A stretch of DNA of 64,000 bases, from assembly GCA_036937835.1 (NCBI GenBank), contig CM072881.1, forward strand, positions 6,107,501-6,171,500, given 5' to 3'. Position 1 is the stretch's first letter. The number at the start of each line of letters is the position of its first letter. Below, piece by piece: positions 1 to 14,000 of this stretch. The stretch comes from Pampus argenteus (lineage: Eukaryota; Chordata; Actinopteri; Scombriformes; Stromateidae). Both the position numbers and the translations under genes were made by a program. Under the pieces are notes generated by a model. The model made no database searches. It saw only the letters and a list, made by a program, of their open reading frames with translations, and was not told the origin of the DNA.

Positions 1-224
1 TGCTTCCCATTAGAAACATTTTGAAAACTGTTGTGTGGTTGATTCATATTAAATGTGAAAAGCTCCATGTTTTCCTCCCTGATGAAGGCAATGAAATTGT
101 GTGCCAGAGGGCAGTAAAAATAAATCAACGTTTATTATTGCATTTTTTTATTTTTTTTTTAGTATCACTGAAATGTGGCAATGTTTTTTTTTTTTTTTTA
201 AGAATATGTGCTTAATCATCAGGG

Positions 225-266
<42 letters not shown>

Positions 267-655
267 TAGAGGTCTGGACATAGAAGGCAGACATGTTGAA
301 GATTACACATTATAAAATGACCACGTATGACTGCTTACTGACCACAGACATTCATGTACACTCTGTGCTTGTGTGAGAGGAAATAAGTCAGTAAATTAAA
401 CTCGTCATCTTGTCATACGCAAATAAAGAATACAAACTCAGAGTATGTCTTATTAAATAGAAGTTGCTATACTGGTGTTAATTTTATTGTTGAAAAAAAA
501 AAAAGAGAGAGAGGCGAAGATGGAAGAAATAACGAAGAAACCAAATGGAATCGATTGTTTTGCTATAACAATCAATCACACAGCTCCGTCTCACTGGCTG
601 CCTGTGATTCAACCTGATAAATAACTAAAACAACTGCAACACTATAGGTAAGAGT

Positions 656-694
<39 letters not shown>

Positions 695-1270
695 CAAAGC
701 ATTTGTGTGTCAGATTTCATTTCTACAACATATCATTTTAGAAAGCTATTGTCACAAAAAGACACAACTAAATGTGTGACTTAGCAGACTCATAAAAAAA
801 ACATAATATAACAAACTAAATGTTACTTCAGGTGAGTGTTGCTGGATTCCTGATCCAACAAGCACACAACCGTAAAAGCCAAAAGAATCAGGAGCAAATT
901 ATTAGGACCTCCTACAGTGATGCACATCACTTTTTAGTATCTGAGGTATAGCACATTAAAAATATATGTCATATCTCAACATGTGCTCACAACAGGGGTG
1001 AAAATAGAGTTCTTCTGAAATTAGCAGTCATGTGACTTTTTTTCTGTGCAACCACAAGGAGTCGCCAATGTTTTGACTACATAGGGACTCCACAGGCACC
1101 AGCTAAATGTGAATGACTGAAGGTCTGCAGTAACGTAGCGCAAACTACTGTTGTTATGGTTGCATGCAGTTTAAGCCTCAAATCTAAAACACAGATATGA
1201 CCATCCATCAGTTAGCAAAGTAAAATAAACAAATCTCTAAATTATTGATGACAATAAATAAGCAGCACAG
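1..1270. other. Left flank, non-coding
   Basis: AT-rich DNA with a GT tract (228-265), a CA tract (658-690) and T runs near 185-199. Nothing coding is seen. It may be the intergenic DNA past the usp22 3' end, or part of a longer usp22 3' UTR. Confidence 0.5.
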
Positions 1271-1274
1271 AGGT

Positions 1275-3253
1275 GTTTACAGATATAGATTCTTTATTTG
1301 AGTGTCTTTCCATCACTGTGTCCAGTTTCTGCAGCAGTCACATGTGTGTGTGTGTGTATGTGTTTGTGTGTGAGGAATGACTAAATGGGTCAAGCAGGAC
1401 AGGTTTCTTCCTATCATGACCCCGTGGCGGTATCCAGCGAAACAGAAGAACAGAATCAACTTTGAGGTTTCACCATTTGTCTCTTACATACATACAAACT
1501 GTACATATATACTTTTACATACATCATCAACATGTTGGGGGCGAGAAAAAAAAAAAAAAAAAAAAAAAAGTCCTATCAAACTGTGATACCCAGCTCAGAC
1601 GGCATGCTGAATGCAAGTACTGATTCAGTACACGAACATACGGAACATACACACGCGCACGACACGCGTGCATACAAACGCTAACACATACATACGCACG
1701 TTTTATTATTATTTCTTTACACGCAGTAACACATTTTATACAAACACGCCTACACCGAGTTGTTTTTTTTTTTTTTTCCTTTTTCCTTTCCTCTTTCTCG
1801 GGCACATACACGTGCACACACACATACAAACACACTGAATTAAAGCAACATGCGGCCAAAGGTTAACACTGCAGGATCGAGCTTCTGACCCATTATACGC
1901 ACTCTGTACTGAGTATAACGCCTCCGTTTTCTTTTCTTTTTTTCCTTTGCCATTTACCTGAAACAGCATCATAACAACATATCTTGAACATGGAAAATAT
2001 TCCTCTGTTCTGTCCAAAATGGGACTAAAACAAAAGAAAAACAAAGAAACAACACGTTGAATTAAGCCGCAATAGCAGCAGTTTCATGAAACTTATCAGT
2101 ACTCTTTTGCTTTTGTGTGTTTAAAAAAAAAAAGAGAAAAAGCATGATTGACGGCACAATGTAACACGGATGAAAAGCGTAAGAGTTTAGGGAGGATGCA
2201 AAACCATAAAAACAAACATTTTAATTACTGTATGTATAAAAATATAATATTCACTGTGTAATCTGCCCCTCAGTGACTGAGTGTTGGGAGCAGCGATAGA
2301 GGCAGAAAATAACAGATCCACGATTCTTTGCCTTAAAGAAAATGTATCTTAAGTTTGTGATTGACAACAAACTCACAAATAGTGAAAGGAAGAAAAAAAA
2401 CAAAAACGGTCTCTCTATACAATGTTTATAATATTATTCGTCTGGTGATTTTTTTTTTTCCTTCTTTTCACTCTTTGCATTCTGGGCAAAAATGCATAAT
2501 AAGACAACTTCCGTCCTTGAAATATTTGGTCATTTTGGGTGGTGGTGGTGGTGTTAGACGAGTGTGCTTGTGTCCAGAAAGTTGCCAGGTTGTGTAAAGT
2601 GTGTTCAAATATTCACTTCCCTCACTAAAGTAGAGCCCCCTTCCCGCCCCCCCCAACCCCAGCGAGAGGCTGCTGCTCCATGTTTTAACCTCTCGTGGTG
2701 TTAAATGTTTGCAGCTGTGCGGTCATGAAGCAGAGTGTAGGTGAAGAACAGCATGTGTGATCAAGTAAACCGTCCCCAGATAAACTGGCCTTTCTGTCTG
2801 TGTCTGAAGAAGAGAAAGCAAAGGGGTGGGGGGGTCATTACCTCCAAGTGCAGCCTGGTTTTCTGAAGGTACTTATAGCAGATTATATGCATCACGACTG
2901 CTTTTTTTTCCCTGCATGCCCTGAATTCCAGTGAAAAGGTTTTGCAAGTATGCAATATTCCTTCAGGGCTTATACAAATCTCCTTTTCTAAATGTCATTT
3001 TGTTGAAGGCTCTTGCTTTTTTTTGTTTTGTTTTTTTCCTCCACTCTCCTGCGCAGCAGACAGTTCAGTTCATTCTGTGGATTTATATTAGTATGTTGTA
3101 AGGGTGGTTTTGTGTTAGAGAGAGGTGTGTGTTCTTGCCTCTCTTTTATCACTCCGCTAATGTTTCCCATGCACATAATCCTTGCATCATCCTTCAACCT
3201 CTCCTGTGGCTGTGCTGATGGGGGGCGGCAGGCGGGGCGAGGGGGGAAGGGGA
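1275..3253 (-). other. usp22: Probable usp22 3' UTR
   Basis: About 2 kb directly downstream of the usp22 stop codon with no other gene. The nearest convincing poly(A) signal in the far part is AATAAA on the minus strand (TTTATT at 1293-1298), which would place cleavage near 1270-1280. A variant ATTAAA (TTTAAT at 2220-2225) could give a shorter form. Mammalian USP22 transcripts also carry a long 3' UTR. The segment is AT-rich with homopolymer A/T runs, for example at 1546-1569 and 1764-1777. The exact end is inferred and needs transcript data. Confidence 0.5.
1293..1298 (-). terminator. usp22: Candidate usp22 poly(A) signal
   Basis: Canonical AATAAA read on the minus strand, about 1.96 kb past the usp22 stop. 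It is one of several possible signals in this AT-rich stretch, so use is not certain. Confidence 0.4.
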
Positions 3254-6200
3254 CTATTCATACTCCAGGAACTGTTTGTGGTAAAACAAAAGGTACCTGG
3301 GGGAGATAAAAGCACCACAGGGTCAGATTGCAGCATCTCTAATAAAGGAGCAGTCACTGAAACGCAGAGGCGAGGCATTTACTCACATCTATTAAGAGAC
3401 GGTTTGCGGCTGTGCGACACGTTATTTTTACGGCACAAATTTAAACATGAACTGAATCTGTTTGTTTCAACACAATATCAGATTCAGACAGTAGTGTTGC
3501 TCAGCGGTGTGACATACTCACCCTTCACTGTCCAGCACGTCCTTGATGCTGGCCTTTGTGATGATGGCGTCGTCACATTTGAACCACTGGTCCTTGTGCT
3601 GCCGGATGAAGGTGGTGTAATGGCCGCTCTCTAGTGTCCCCTGGTGGTTCACTACCGCAAACAGGCTGTACCTGAGAGAGAAAGGCAGGTGCATATTGTT
3701 ATGTTGCAGCTACTGACTGCTACCAACTACAACTTGAAAAACATCCTAAATTTCATTAGAACCCAAATGTTACTGTAGTTCACCTGTGTGGGGAAAAAAC
3801 CCAAAAACAAAACAGAACAGAACAGAACAGTGCAGCAGCGATGAAGGAAATGTTGATTATTATACAGAGATGCTTACAACAGAAGTTAAATATTCAAAAT
3901 GCAAACTGAAACACAACTCAAGGGGTTAGATATTTGATTTGCTGGCAATTTACAAATTCATAATCAGCATTTGATTAGAATAAACCTCATGTATAAAACA
4001 TGAGGCGTGTGAGCTGATTCTCCCCAGTGATATGATGCAAACTGGGCAGTGAGCAGTGCACCTCATGCCTTGAGTGGAATCAGTGGGGGGGAGAGGAAGC
4101 AGAAAGCAAAAAGGAAAAAGACCGTTTTTATGGATGAGAACTAGAATCTACAGTACATCTGTGTTTGCTGCACACGTCCCAGAATGAGAGGTTTTCAGGT
4201 GGCCCACAGGGATGAGTTAATGAACCAGGGTGACACAATTTATCTGAGTGGTTACTGTTGTCATAGCTGGATATTTTTTGCCTTACTTGTTGTCATTGTT
4301 GAAGGGGTCCACGGTCTGCTGGTACTGCCCGTTTATCCTGCTCTCTTTACTGAAACACACAACAGAACAAATTTGGTCACAACAGCAGTTCTGGTGAATA
4401 AAAAAAAGGAGGAGATAATTAGGATGTGAGAAAAGGAACTGGAATCCATGAGCTGAATGTTTTCTATTGCAGATAATGAATATGCGCGTTTTTTTTCTCT
4501 TCGTTTTATTGGTAAACTTGGGTTGAGTGCTTTGAGTCTTCTTTCACATTGTGCTCACCTGGATGCCATGAAGGGGGTCATGTCCAGCTCCAAAGGGAAG
4601 GAGACATAAGTTGTGATCTTCCTCCGTAGTTTGGCTGAATGCTCAAACCTCTGAAAACAAACACACACACACACACGTTAGAATGCAGCTCAGAATCTTA
4701 CTTCTACCTGTGCTAATAACTTTCATACAGAACAGAAGACCAGGCTTTGATTATTACTCAACTCCCTGAATTATCAATGAAACCATCAACGATATTCTTA
4801 CTTTGAGGTGAAAGCAGGCCACGATGGGCAGCTTCTTCATGGTCAGCTGCTTGGTGGACTCCTGGTAACTATGGCAACCACTACACTTGATCTTAGCGCT
4901 GCTGCCAAGGTGCTCTGGTCTGGTGAATCTAAACAGGAGAGGATGAAATTTGGTGCACATGTTTCTGCTGCTGTTGCTGCCTGAATTCTCTGCTCCAGTC
5001 AATCGGGTGAGAACAGTGTGTGTGTGTGTGTGTTCTTTAAGAGTTTGTCAGTGCATATATGCATTTATTTCTGTTTTAAAAAAAAACAACAAAACAACTA
5101 AAAACACACAACTGGGACTGGCATACATGGCTTACAAAGAAAATATAGATTTGCCATACATATATTTGAGATTTTAGGGGGAAAAATATGCATTTTAAAA
5201 ACAACAATAATATTTTTGAAAAATACCAATAGACTGCTCTGGCCAAGCTCATCAATATACTTGCCAATGCAGACTTCTCTTTTGTGGAGTTTCCCAGGGG
5301 TCTATCCTGGGTCCACTTTTAATTCATCATGCATAAACATAATATTGATTTTCATTTTCATTGTTATGTGGATGATATGCAACTGCATATCTTGATAAAA
5401 TTGATAAAATCTGGTACCACCTGTTGTATTTTTGCTTTACTTAAATTAAAGTCTGAATAGTCAAATGTTTCCTCCAAATGAGATACGACTATAATATCCT
5501 CTGAGGCTGGAGTTACTACGTGTAACTTGTGGCTGACTACAGGTTTAAGGTTAACAGACTGTGACTCGTTACGTTCGTCAGTTACCTGCGCAGGCAGTCT
5601 GTGAGGGTTGTGGCTCCAGTGGTGTGACTCTCTCCGTTAAGTGCTGAGCCGTCTCCTCCAGGGCTGAGGGGCCAGAAGGGGGTGGAGGAGCCTGGAAGGT
5701 CCAGGCTGATGTCCCAGAACGGGTCTATGGTCGTTGAGACACCGCTAGGAGGAAGACAGAAAAACAGACAGGATGAAGAGTATATATGAGAAGATGGAAA
5801 AGCTGCACTGTCGATAGCTATTATATATTTGAGGAGTTGCTGTGTGTTGATTTGTATATCTTCCAGTCAGTTACCCACTTCATAGGAGGCACAGTAAGAC
5901 ACTGCACTGCACTGACATTTTCCTTTATAGAGACAGACATGAGGGAGACAAAAGAAAGAGACAGAGAAGATTCTGGCATCAACTACATTTTTGCACCATG
6001 GCTCACTCCCAGTGTTGGCAGCTAAGATCGCTCATCTGGGCTATGAAGATAACTGCACGCTGCAGGTTAGTGCCAAAAGTTAATAATATAAAATAAATTA
6101 TACGGATTGATACTCATGACCTGGGAAAATTTCGATTTGGATGGCAATCGTCTTTCATAAAGAACTACCTTCATGACCATTAATCGTTTCTGTATGGCGC

Positions 6201-8053
6201 TTATCTTGTGCAGAGTTGCAGGGGGTTGAAACGTGTCCCAGTTCACCCTGGGCAAGTTTCCAGTCTGTCACAAGGCTGACACACAAACACAGACACATTC
6301 ATGCTCACATTCACACCTACAGACAATTTAATGTCTCCAATTCACCTAACCAGCATGTCCTGACGGAGCATAACAACTAGGACCAGTGAGCCAGAGAACC
6401 GCTCCTCTGTGAGCAGAACAGATTAAAACTGTTCAATTAAAACACTGCCAAACTATGCCTCTTCTTATCTTTCCAACAGCTTGTTGTCTTTTCTATAAGA
6501 CTGTATCCTTGTTTAAGCCGAAAGGCCACGACTGAGTTCTTAGCATTCCTGGCTTAAAGTCCATGTCCAAGTCTTGTGAACAAAAGCATCTTTTTCTTTA
6601 TTTTTCAACTTATTTTTAAGAACAGAAAACAAAATGCACTTTACAGTTGCATTTTGTTTTTTTAACATCCCCAAAATCCTATTTACTCAAATCCACCCCC
6701 ACCCCCTCCCATCCCACAGACTGCTTCCCACAACCGAATTGGACGTAAATGTACGTAAGCCCAGAGGGAAAAAAAAACAAGACAAAACAAACAAATATGC
6801 AGGTGATTACATGAGTAACTTCTATATGTCTATGTTATTTAGTAGCATGCGAGTCATTTCACTGGCCTGTTTAGGCCAAGTAACAGCAGGCAGCAAAGTA
6901 CTCGTCCACCTCGGGTGAAACTAAACCCAATTTCCACAGTGCCACTTCGCCAGGAGGAAGGCAGTCCACGCATTCAATAAATGACCTCCAGTGAGAGTAA
7001 AACCTATCCGAGGAGCCTCTCAGCGTAGAATTTATTTATTTTTTCTAATTTAAGTAGAAACAACAAACATCCTGTAGTCAAGCTTTAAAAAGGTTGGTGG
7101 CTGGGAGGATTTCCAAAGAAGAAGGATTTCTCTACGGGCAGTTAAGGAGGTAAAGGCAGTAACATTAGATTGGGTTGTCGTCGCAGTGATTTTGTCAGTG
7201 GATCTGCTTAAGATTGCTGCATGAGGACAGATTCTAAACTTCAAAATTTCCCAAATTGTGTTGCCAGAAACTGGATAGTGTGGACACTCAAAGACATCTT
7301 ACCAACATTTCAGTATTATTCTGTATATAGCGTGTCCATGCCATATAGATGACTTTATTCTAACAATCCCACAATGCAATGTGCCACATTTTATAGAGCC
7401 TGAAAATTATAGTTAGGGTGACTCCACCTGTCACACACAGAACCTAAAAAAATGCTTTTATAGTGAATATTAATAACCATGTGTAATTATTTTGAACCAA
7501 ATAATGAACAGGAGGTTGTTGTTTGAGTCCATCAAACTTGACTTTGACCCTGATAATGACTATGTTGTAAAATCATTCAAGGCTGCAAATGCACTGTTCC
7601 ATCTTTTAATGGGAAATGTATATCATACCTATTTACCTGTGTATATTTTATGTGCCAGTGTATATTATATATGGCCATTACAGCAGTCTCCTATTGGATT
7701 AATAATATAACAAATCCCAAAAAACTCTAACATAAAATTATCAGGAACACACAAGTAAAAAAAAAGTTCTCTAATACTCTCCCTGACCACCAGGTGGAAC
7801 TACAGATCAACTTTACAGATTGTGTGCCATGAAAGGGTTTTCCTGTTGCTGCAGTGGTGTGTGTGTGTGTGTGTGTGATTGATGGTGCAATATGTGAATG
7901 ATGGGATAGGAGGAGGAGAAGGGGAGGCAGGAGGGTCACCTCAGGGCAGGGAATTAGAGACTTCAGATACAGCATGGTGAGAGACGAGTGAAGGGTGCCA
8001 GTGTTGAACTGCATTTTGGTCAATACAGACCACGTGCGAACATGCACACGCAC

Positions 8054-8097
<44 letters not shown>

Positions 8098-11000
8098 ACT
8101 GGCAGACTTGACAGGTGACGTCAGACTGCAGGCCTCCTGTGAAGATTTGGTCGATGATGCAGTTACAGTGGTTTGGGTTGTTGGCTTTCTTCCCGTTATC
8201 ATCTGTGAGGATATAAAAACACACGCACACACACACACACACACTCACTCGTCACTATGCTGTGTAACTTCACAGCCATGCTCTGTGTTCATCAACTGCT
8301 GTTATCATCCTCTCGGCCTCTACGTCATTCTTTCTGCTCCGTCCTCGCCTCCAGATTTTTTGCCGTTCTGTTTGTGTTTTCTGGTCGGGCTTATTCATCG
8401 TATTGCGTGCGTGTCTGACCTTTGCAGTGTCTGTGCAGAACGTCCAACGCTGCGATGAGGAACTCGTGGGCGTCTTGCTGCTCGTAGCCGGCCAGGTGAC
8501 GGGCGTGTGTCCACACAAGGTGGAGGAGGCGGAACGGGATGTGCGGCGAGCGATGGCCTGAGTAGAACTGGAAAAGGAAAAATGTGTGACAAACACACAC
8601 ACACAACTTCTATCTTTGTTCTTCCACCCATTTGAACAACTCCCTTACCTCCTGGAAGAGTTGTGACATCTCACACACCAAGCAGGAGTTGCTCTGCATC
8701 TCGCATTTGTGTCGGTCAGACAGGAAGAAGTCGCGCAACAGCGGGGTGTGCGTCAGCGCCTGGACGATGCAGTTCATGAAGCACGTGTTGCCTAAGTTTA
8801 TCAGACCACGCAGGCCTGAGAGTAGTGAGGAGAAACAAAAGAAAGAAGGATACAAAGAAAGAAAGACAGAAGTGGACAAAAAAATAAGACTGCGGTGTTC
8901 CTACATCTTCTTAAACACCAAATTCAAGGACTCAACATGGCATAGTTTAGATAGTTTGAGACACGGATCATCTAAGCTGCTTCGCCCATGTCGTGACCTT
9001 TTATTGACTTGCTGCAGGCTCTGCATTGGGCCCCGTGGATCTTTAACAAGCCAGTCTTTGTGAATGTTTTTGGTTCAAGCGAAGCTAAAGGTTCGCTTAA
9101 CATTTTGCTTTCTCGCTGTTCAACCTGCATTATTCGACTTCAGACACTCATGCACGCACGTGAACGTCGCACTTTCTCGAGGCAGGTGGCGCACAGATGA
9201 CGGGATACACCCACGCAGACAGCGGAAAGTAGCCTCTTTACTAATGTTAAATAGAGAAAACTTAACTCAAATTCACAAACCTTGGGAAGCTTGTAAGAGA
9301 CAAAAAGAGCTCAAGAGAGGCAGATCAGTTTGTTTTTTTTGGCTGCTGTAGTTTGGCATCTACACTAATGGCAGACAACTAAAATACACACACACACACA
9401 CACACACAGCAATACTGTAATGTTTGAGGCAATGTTGGACTACACACAGGGAAACCCCTCGTCAGATCACAGCAGACCAAACCACACACAGACGTAGGGA
9501 GAGGAAGGAGAGGAGGACGCAGGGGGAAAAGGCAGGATGGGAAAAAAAAGGAGAGAGGAGGTAGTGTGCTCACAGATGTGCAGCGAGGCCTATAGTTTCC
9601 TCTCACCTAAGAGAGTGCCAGGGGTGTTAATGGTGCTAGAGCAGATCCCTGTAGACTACTACAAGGTGTTAAACATATGCCAGCACTCCTCGCTTCCGCA
9701 CACTGCCAGAACCCACCACCGCTCCACTCCAGCATCCCTCCGTTTCTCCAAATATATTTGGCTGTACATTTTAAATGTGCCATTACATGAATAATAATCT
9801 AATAGTGATGAAAGTTAACACACTGAGCATTTATAGCAACTATAATATGCTACCTATGAAAATTAAGTTTGTGCTTCAGCTATGGTGCGTTTTATGCTTT
9901 CCACGATCTGTCTTCTCTCCCTGAAAGACGGGCCATTGGTCAAGACGGTCATTTGTCCAGCTCTTTGGACAAAGGCGTAGGTGTTAAGGGTATGTGTGTG
10001 TTTGTCTTAACATTGGCAAAAAAAAAATAAAAAAAAGAATAAATGTGTCAATCAGTACTGTGTGACAACGGTTTGCCTTAAGTGAGTGACTGATACAGGT
10101 TTTCCCCTCAAGGCTTACCGTAGCTGTGTTAAACCTCACCAAATCCGTCCAAGTGCCGGAGTCAGACAGTAGGACTCTTAGCCTGTGGATAGTATTCCTG
10201 CTGCTTGTGGAGTGTGGCGAGACTTGACTTCTATTAGAAATCTAGTACTTTGTGGCACTAGTGGATACATGGGAGAGAGAAACTAACCAATTGTGCAGTT
10301 GGAGGTGATTCTCCTCCTCTTGGGGTTGTGGCGGAGCAGCTCCAGCTCCCGCTTGGTGGGCTCCCACGTTGAGTACTTCTCCCCTGTGCCTGGAACACAC
10401 CCACACACATTCAAAAGGTTTGCATCATGCTCTTTCCCCCGCCCCATTCTGACATGGTCAAGATAATAAAGTCTAAGATCATCATGACAAAAGATTGAAA
10501 ACTCCATGTTTGTGACGAACCTTTAAAAATCAACAATTAACAGTAAAGCCTCAGTGTGTGCACGGCCGTGTGTGTGTTTCACGCCGTCATACCTTGCATT
10601 TTCCAAGCTTTTCTTTGTTCCTCTTTGGCAATCTGTTCCATGTCTTTGTCGTAAATGTAGTCTTGGCACATGAAGCAGTAAATTCCCCCATACAGCAAGT
10701 CAATAGCTGCAAAGTCAGACAAGGAGAAGAAGGAGAAAGAGAAGAAAAAAAAAAAAAAAAGAATGCATGAGGGAGCTGTTTTATTCAAATGAAGGGATGC
10801 TTGGTTTATCTGTTTGTCAGAGGATAATAAGGGACTCTGCATCGCCACAAGCTGTGCAAGCTTTTTCTATTTAGGCCACGTTACTATGGTGTTGAAATGA
10901 CAGGTATTAGGTCTTAACTCCTGACATATCTGCTGTCTGTTTACACCATCCAGGAACGACGGAGAGGCGCTCTGAGAGACGGAGAGAGCAATGAGAAGTC

Positions 11001-14000
11001 AAAAAGGAAAAAGGAGAGGAAGGACACACGCCCACCACACTCTACCTTCTGTCACCTGCTCACCTCTCCTGCCTGTCAGCTTTTCCTGGCTGACGCCGTC
11101 ATCCTCTGCAGGTATGAAGGAAAAAAGCAAGCAGAGGACAAAGGGACGAGGAGCAAGGATGGAGCAGAGAAAAGAAGGGAGGAAGTAAACTCAAGTACAA
11201 GTGATAGGAGTGAAAGAGGCTTATGTTACGAGTGCAATTAGATGAAATCCTTCTACGATTCTGAATATTGAAAGGGTCATCAGGTAACCATGGGAACAAG
11301 AGGTGGGGAAAAGAGAAGTATTAAGAGGATAGAGAAAGAGAGATGAGCTGGATATGTTGTTACAAACAGCATTCGCAAAATAGTTGAAAGTCAAAATGCA
11401 GAAAACGGTTAGATTAAAAAGATGGTACGGGGAAAAAAAAAGGAGGAGGAGGAGAAGCAGGAAGGAGGAGGAGGGGTCGGGTTTAATGGAGGCTAATTCC
11501 ACAGGGTTTGTTAAAGACGACTTAATTACCTCCTCGACAGTCTGCTGAGATCTGTCCCTTTTATTCTCTCTCCTCTTTTCTCTACCTCTGTATTAGCCTG
11601 TTTCTCACTCTGTTTTTTTTTTCCACCATTTAATTCAGCAGCTAACCTAATTAAACTCACAATTACACTACGTGGGAAACACGCACACACACACACACAC
11701 ACACAAGCGGGGGGTCTTCCTGAGTTGAACGATAACGTCGAGGCAAAGGAGGCTTCGTGAAAACAAACGGGCAGATTTTCAACATCTGTCAAAGCCAGCC
11801 TTTGTTTATGGATATCCCAAGTGTCTTTGCTGCAGCACCAAACACTGCAGTGTAACGTACTTAACTTGCAGCTCAAACACACAAATTCTATTATGTGGAG
11901 AATAAATTAAAAAATAAAAAATAAGAGAGAGAGAAAGTGACTGGGTGTAGAGCTGAGATGGCAGCATTTATACTACCGGGATGATGCCTTGTGCTGGTCA
12001 CAGTAGCTTCTGAATTCCACCTATGGTGTCTGTTTTTGAGCAGTGTCCTTTAAGCTCTGTACACGTGATCAATATATGAGATGCAAGGACTGCTTACCGT
12101 CAGCCAATTCACAACACATTTCCTCCAACAATGGTTCCTTTCAAGTGAGGTCACAGGCAGTTGTCATGTCTGCTTGTGTGTTAAAAGTCACTGGCGACAA
12201 AGATGACTGGTACAATATACGGTACAGCAACTAGCTCCAGGCTTTGGAGAGAAGCATCTTGGGTTAAGAAGACTAAAGAGTGTACAGTCATGCAGGCGGC
12301 TCTTTGAGGCTGTACAGAGGCACAGATGTTAGCTTGAGCTAATGTTTAGCAGATAATGTTCACCGATTTCGTTTCAGTGCTCATTAGAACGTGGCAGAAT
12401 GCTAGCATTTGCTGATTAGCGCTAAACACAAAGTGCAGCTCAGGCTGGATGGGGATTTCTTTACGCTACGAAATATTGTACACATTAAAAATTTAACCCA
12501 ATAATGGTGCTAGATGAAAAGTTAAGGCACTATTATGTAATTCGTCCTGAGGGGGGCATGAATGCCTGTACCAAAATCTCATGACAATCCATCCAATACT
12601 AAGAACATTTCACTTAAAACCACTAATGTCAACCTTGCAGTGGCAATGTTGATTTGACGAGTTAAATTCTCGACCTGTAGGAGGCGCTACAGAACATTCA
12701 AGGGATCAGGATTCATCCTCTGGAGACTATGAATGTCTGTACAGAATTTTATAGTAATCCATAAGTGGTTTCTGACATATTTCAATGTCCAAAGTAGTTG
12801 ACCAGCCAACCTTCCCATGCCGCTATCATGCCTAATCATTACAGGAGGTCATTATGGGTTCTGCATACATGTGTTATGATATACAGTATAAAATATCCTG
12901 ATATTGATACTGGACGGTCTTCCCACAGACTCCAGTAGACATCAGTTTACAGGTGAAAGCCTGCCTGTCTGCCCCCCAGTACTACAGCTCAGTCAGTGAT
13001 TGGTATTCTGGGTGAGTTCAGCTAACAATCACCAATTTTCTCTGCAATAATTCATTTCCGAGCAATGTTTTTATCATTACAAGCCGTGTGTCCCTGGGGG
13101 TGTAGCAGGGATGGGGAAAAACAGCCAAACACCCACGTCTTTGTTCAACTCTGGAGCCATCCAGATCGTGTCTGTTGGATGCAAATATTTCATTCAGTGA
13201 ATTGCAATGTAACTTTCCGCTTTTCTCTCTGTGAACACGTGCCAACAAAGTGACCTCCATGTCTGCATGGTGAAAAACAGTGCTGCTGTGGCGCATGCTA
13301 TTCTGAAAATAGAATCCCGAGCAGGAATATTTCAACCAATCCACTGCAGATTACCACTGAAATCACTGATCTGGGCAATGTTTTACATCACCTTCTCTGA
13401 CCTGGAATAATAATCCAAAAACAAGGAACAGACAAACCTCATTTTTGTGTTCCACCTCATAAAAAAACCACTGAATGTTTTGAAGGGTTTGGGAGGAACA
13501 AAACTGTACAGAGACAGACGTTATTTCTTATTCATTAGGATGTTCACTAATGCATATATCCCCCCTCATGGACTACATAAGGGCAAATACACAGGTGACG
13601 TTCCAATCCCCTTTAGGCCAGGCCTGTTAGGCTGTGTTGCAATTATGTTGCACTACGTTGAGTAATCACCCACAGTCTGTCCCTCTTGAATATTTTGCTT
13701 CATTAAATGCATCACAAAACCATACCATCAGAGTGAGTGAAAAAGTCCAATATATAACCAACACGTACTTAAATATTGGTGTATAAATACACACACACAC
13801 ACACACACGGGTATTTATGAACTGTCAGTGCTTTATGCAGTCGCACCAGGCTACATCTTCATTAGCCACTCAGCTGTATAATTAGCCCTTTTAACAGCCT
13901 TTGTTTTGAAGCTGTATTGGCGGTGGCGTGCGTGCGTGTATGTGTGGATGCTATGTTTGTGTGCGTCTGGTTAGGAGGAGGTATCGACTCCCTTGAAGTG

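Noticed and set aside
8270..8631. Several open frames overlapping usp22 exon 6
   Set aside because: They are other-frame shadows; only the frame reading FYSGHRSPHIPF to HRHCK continues across the splice sites.
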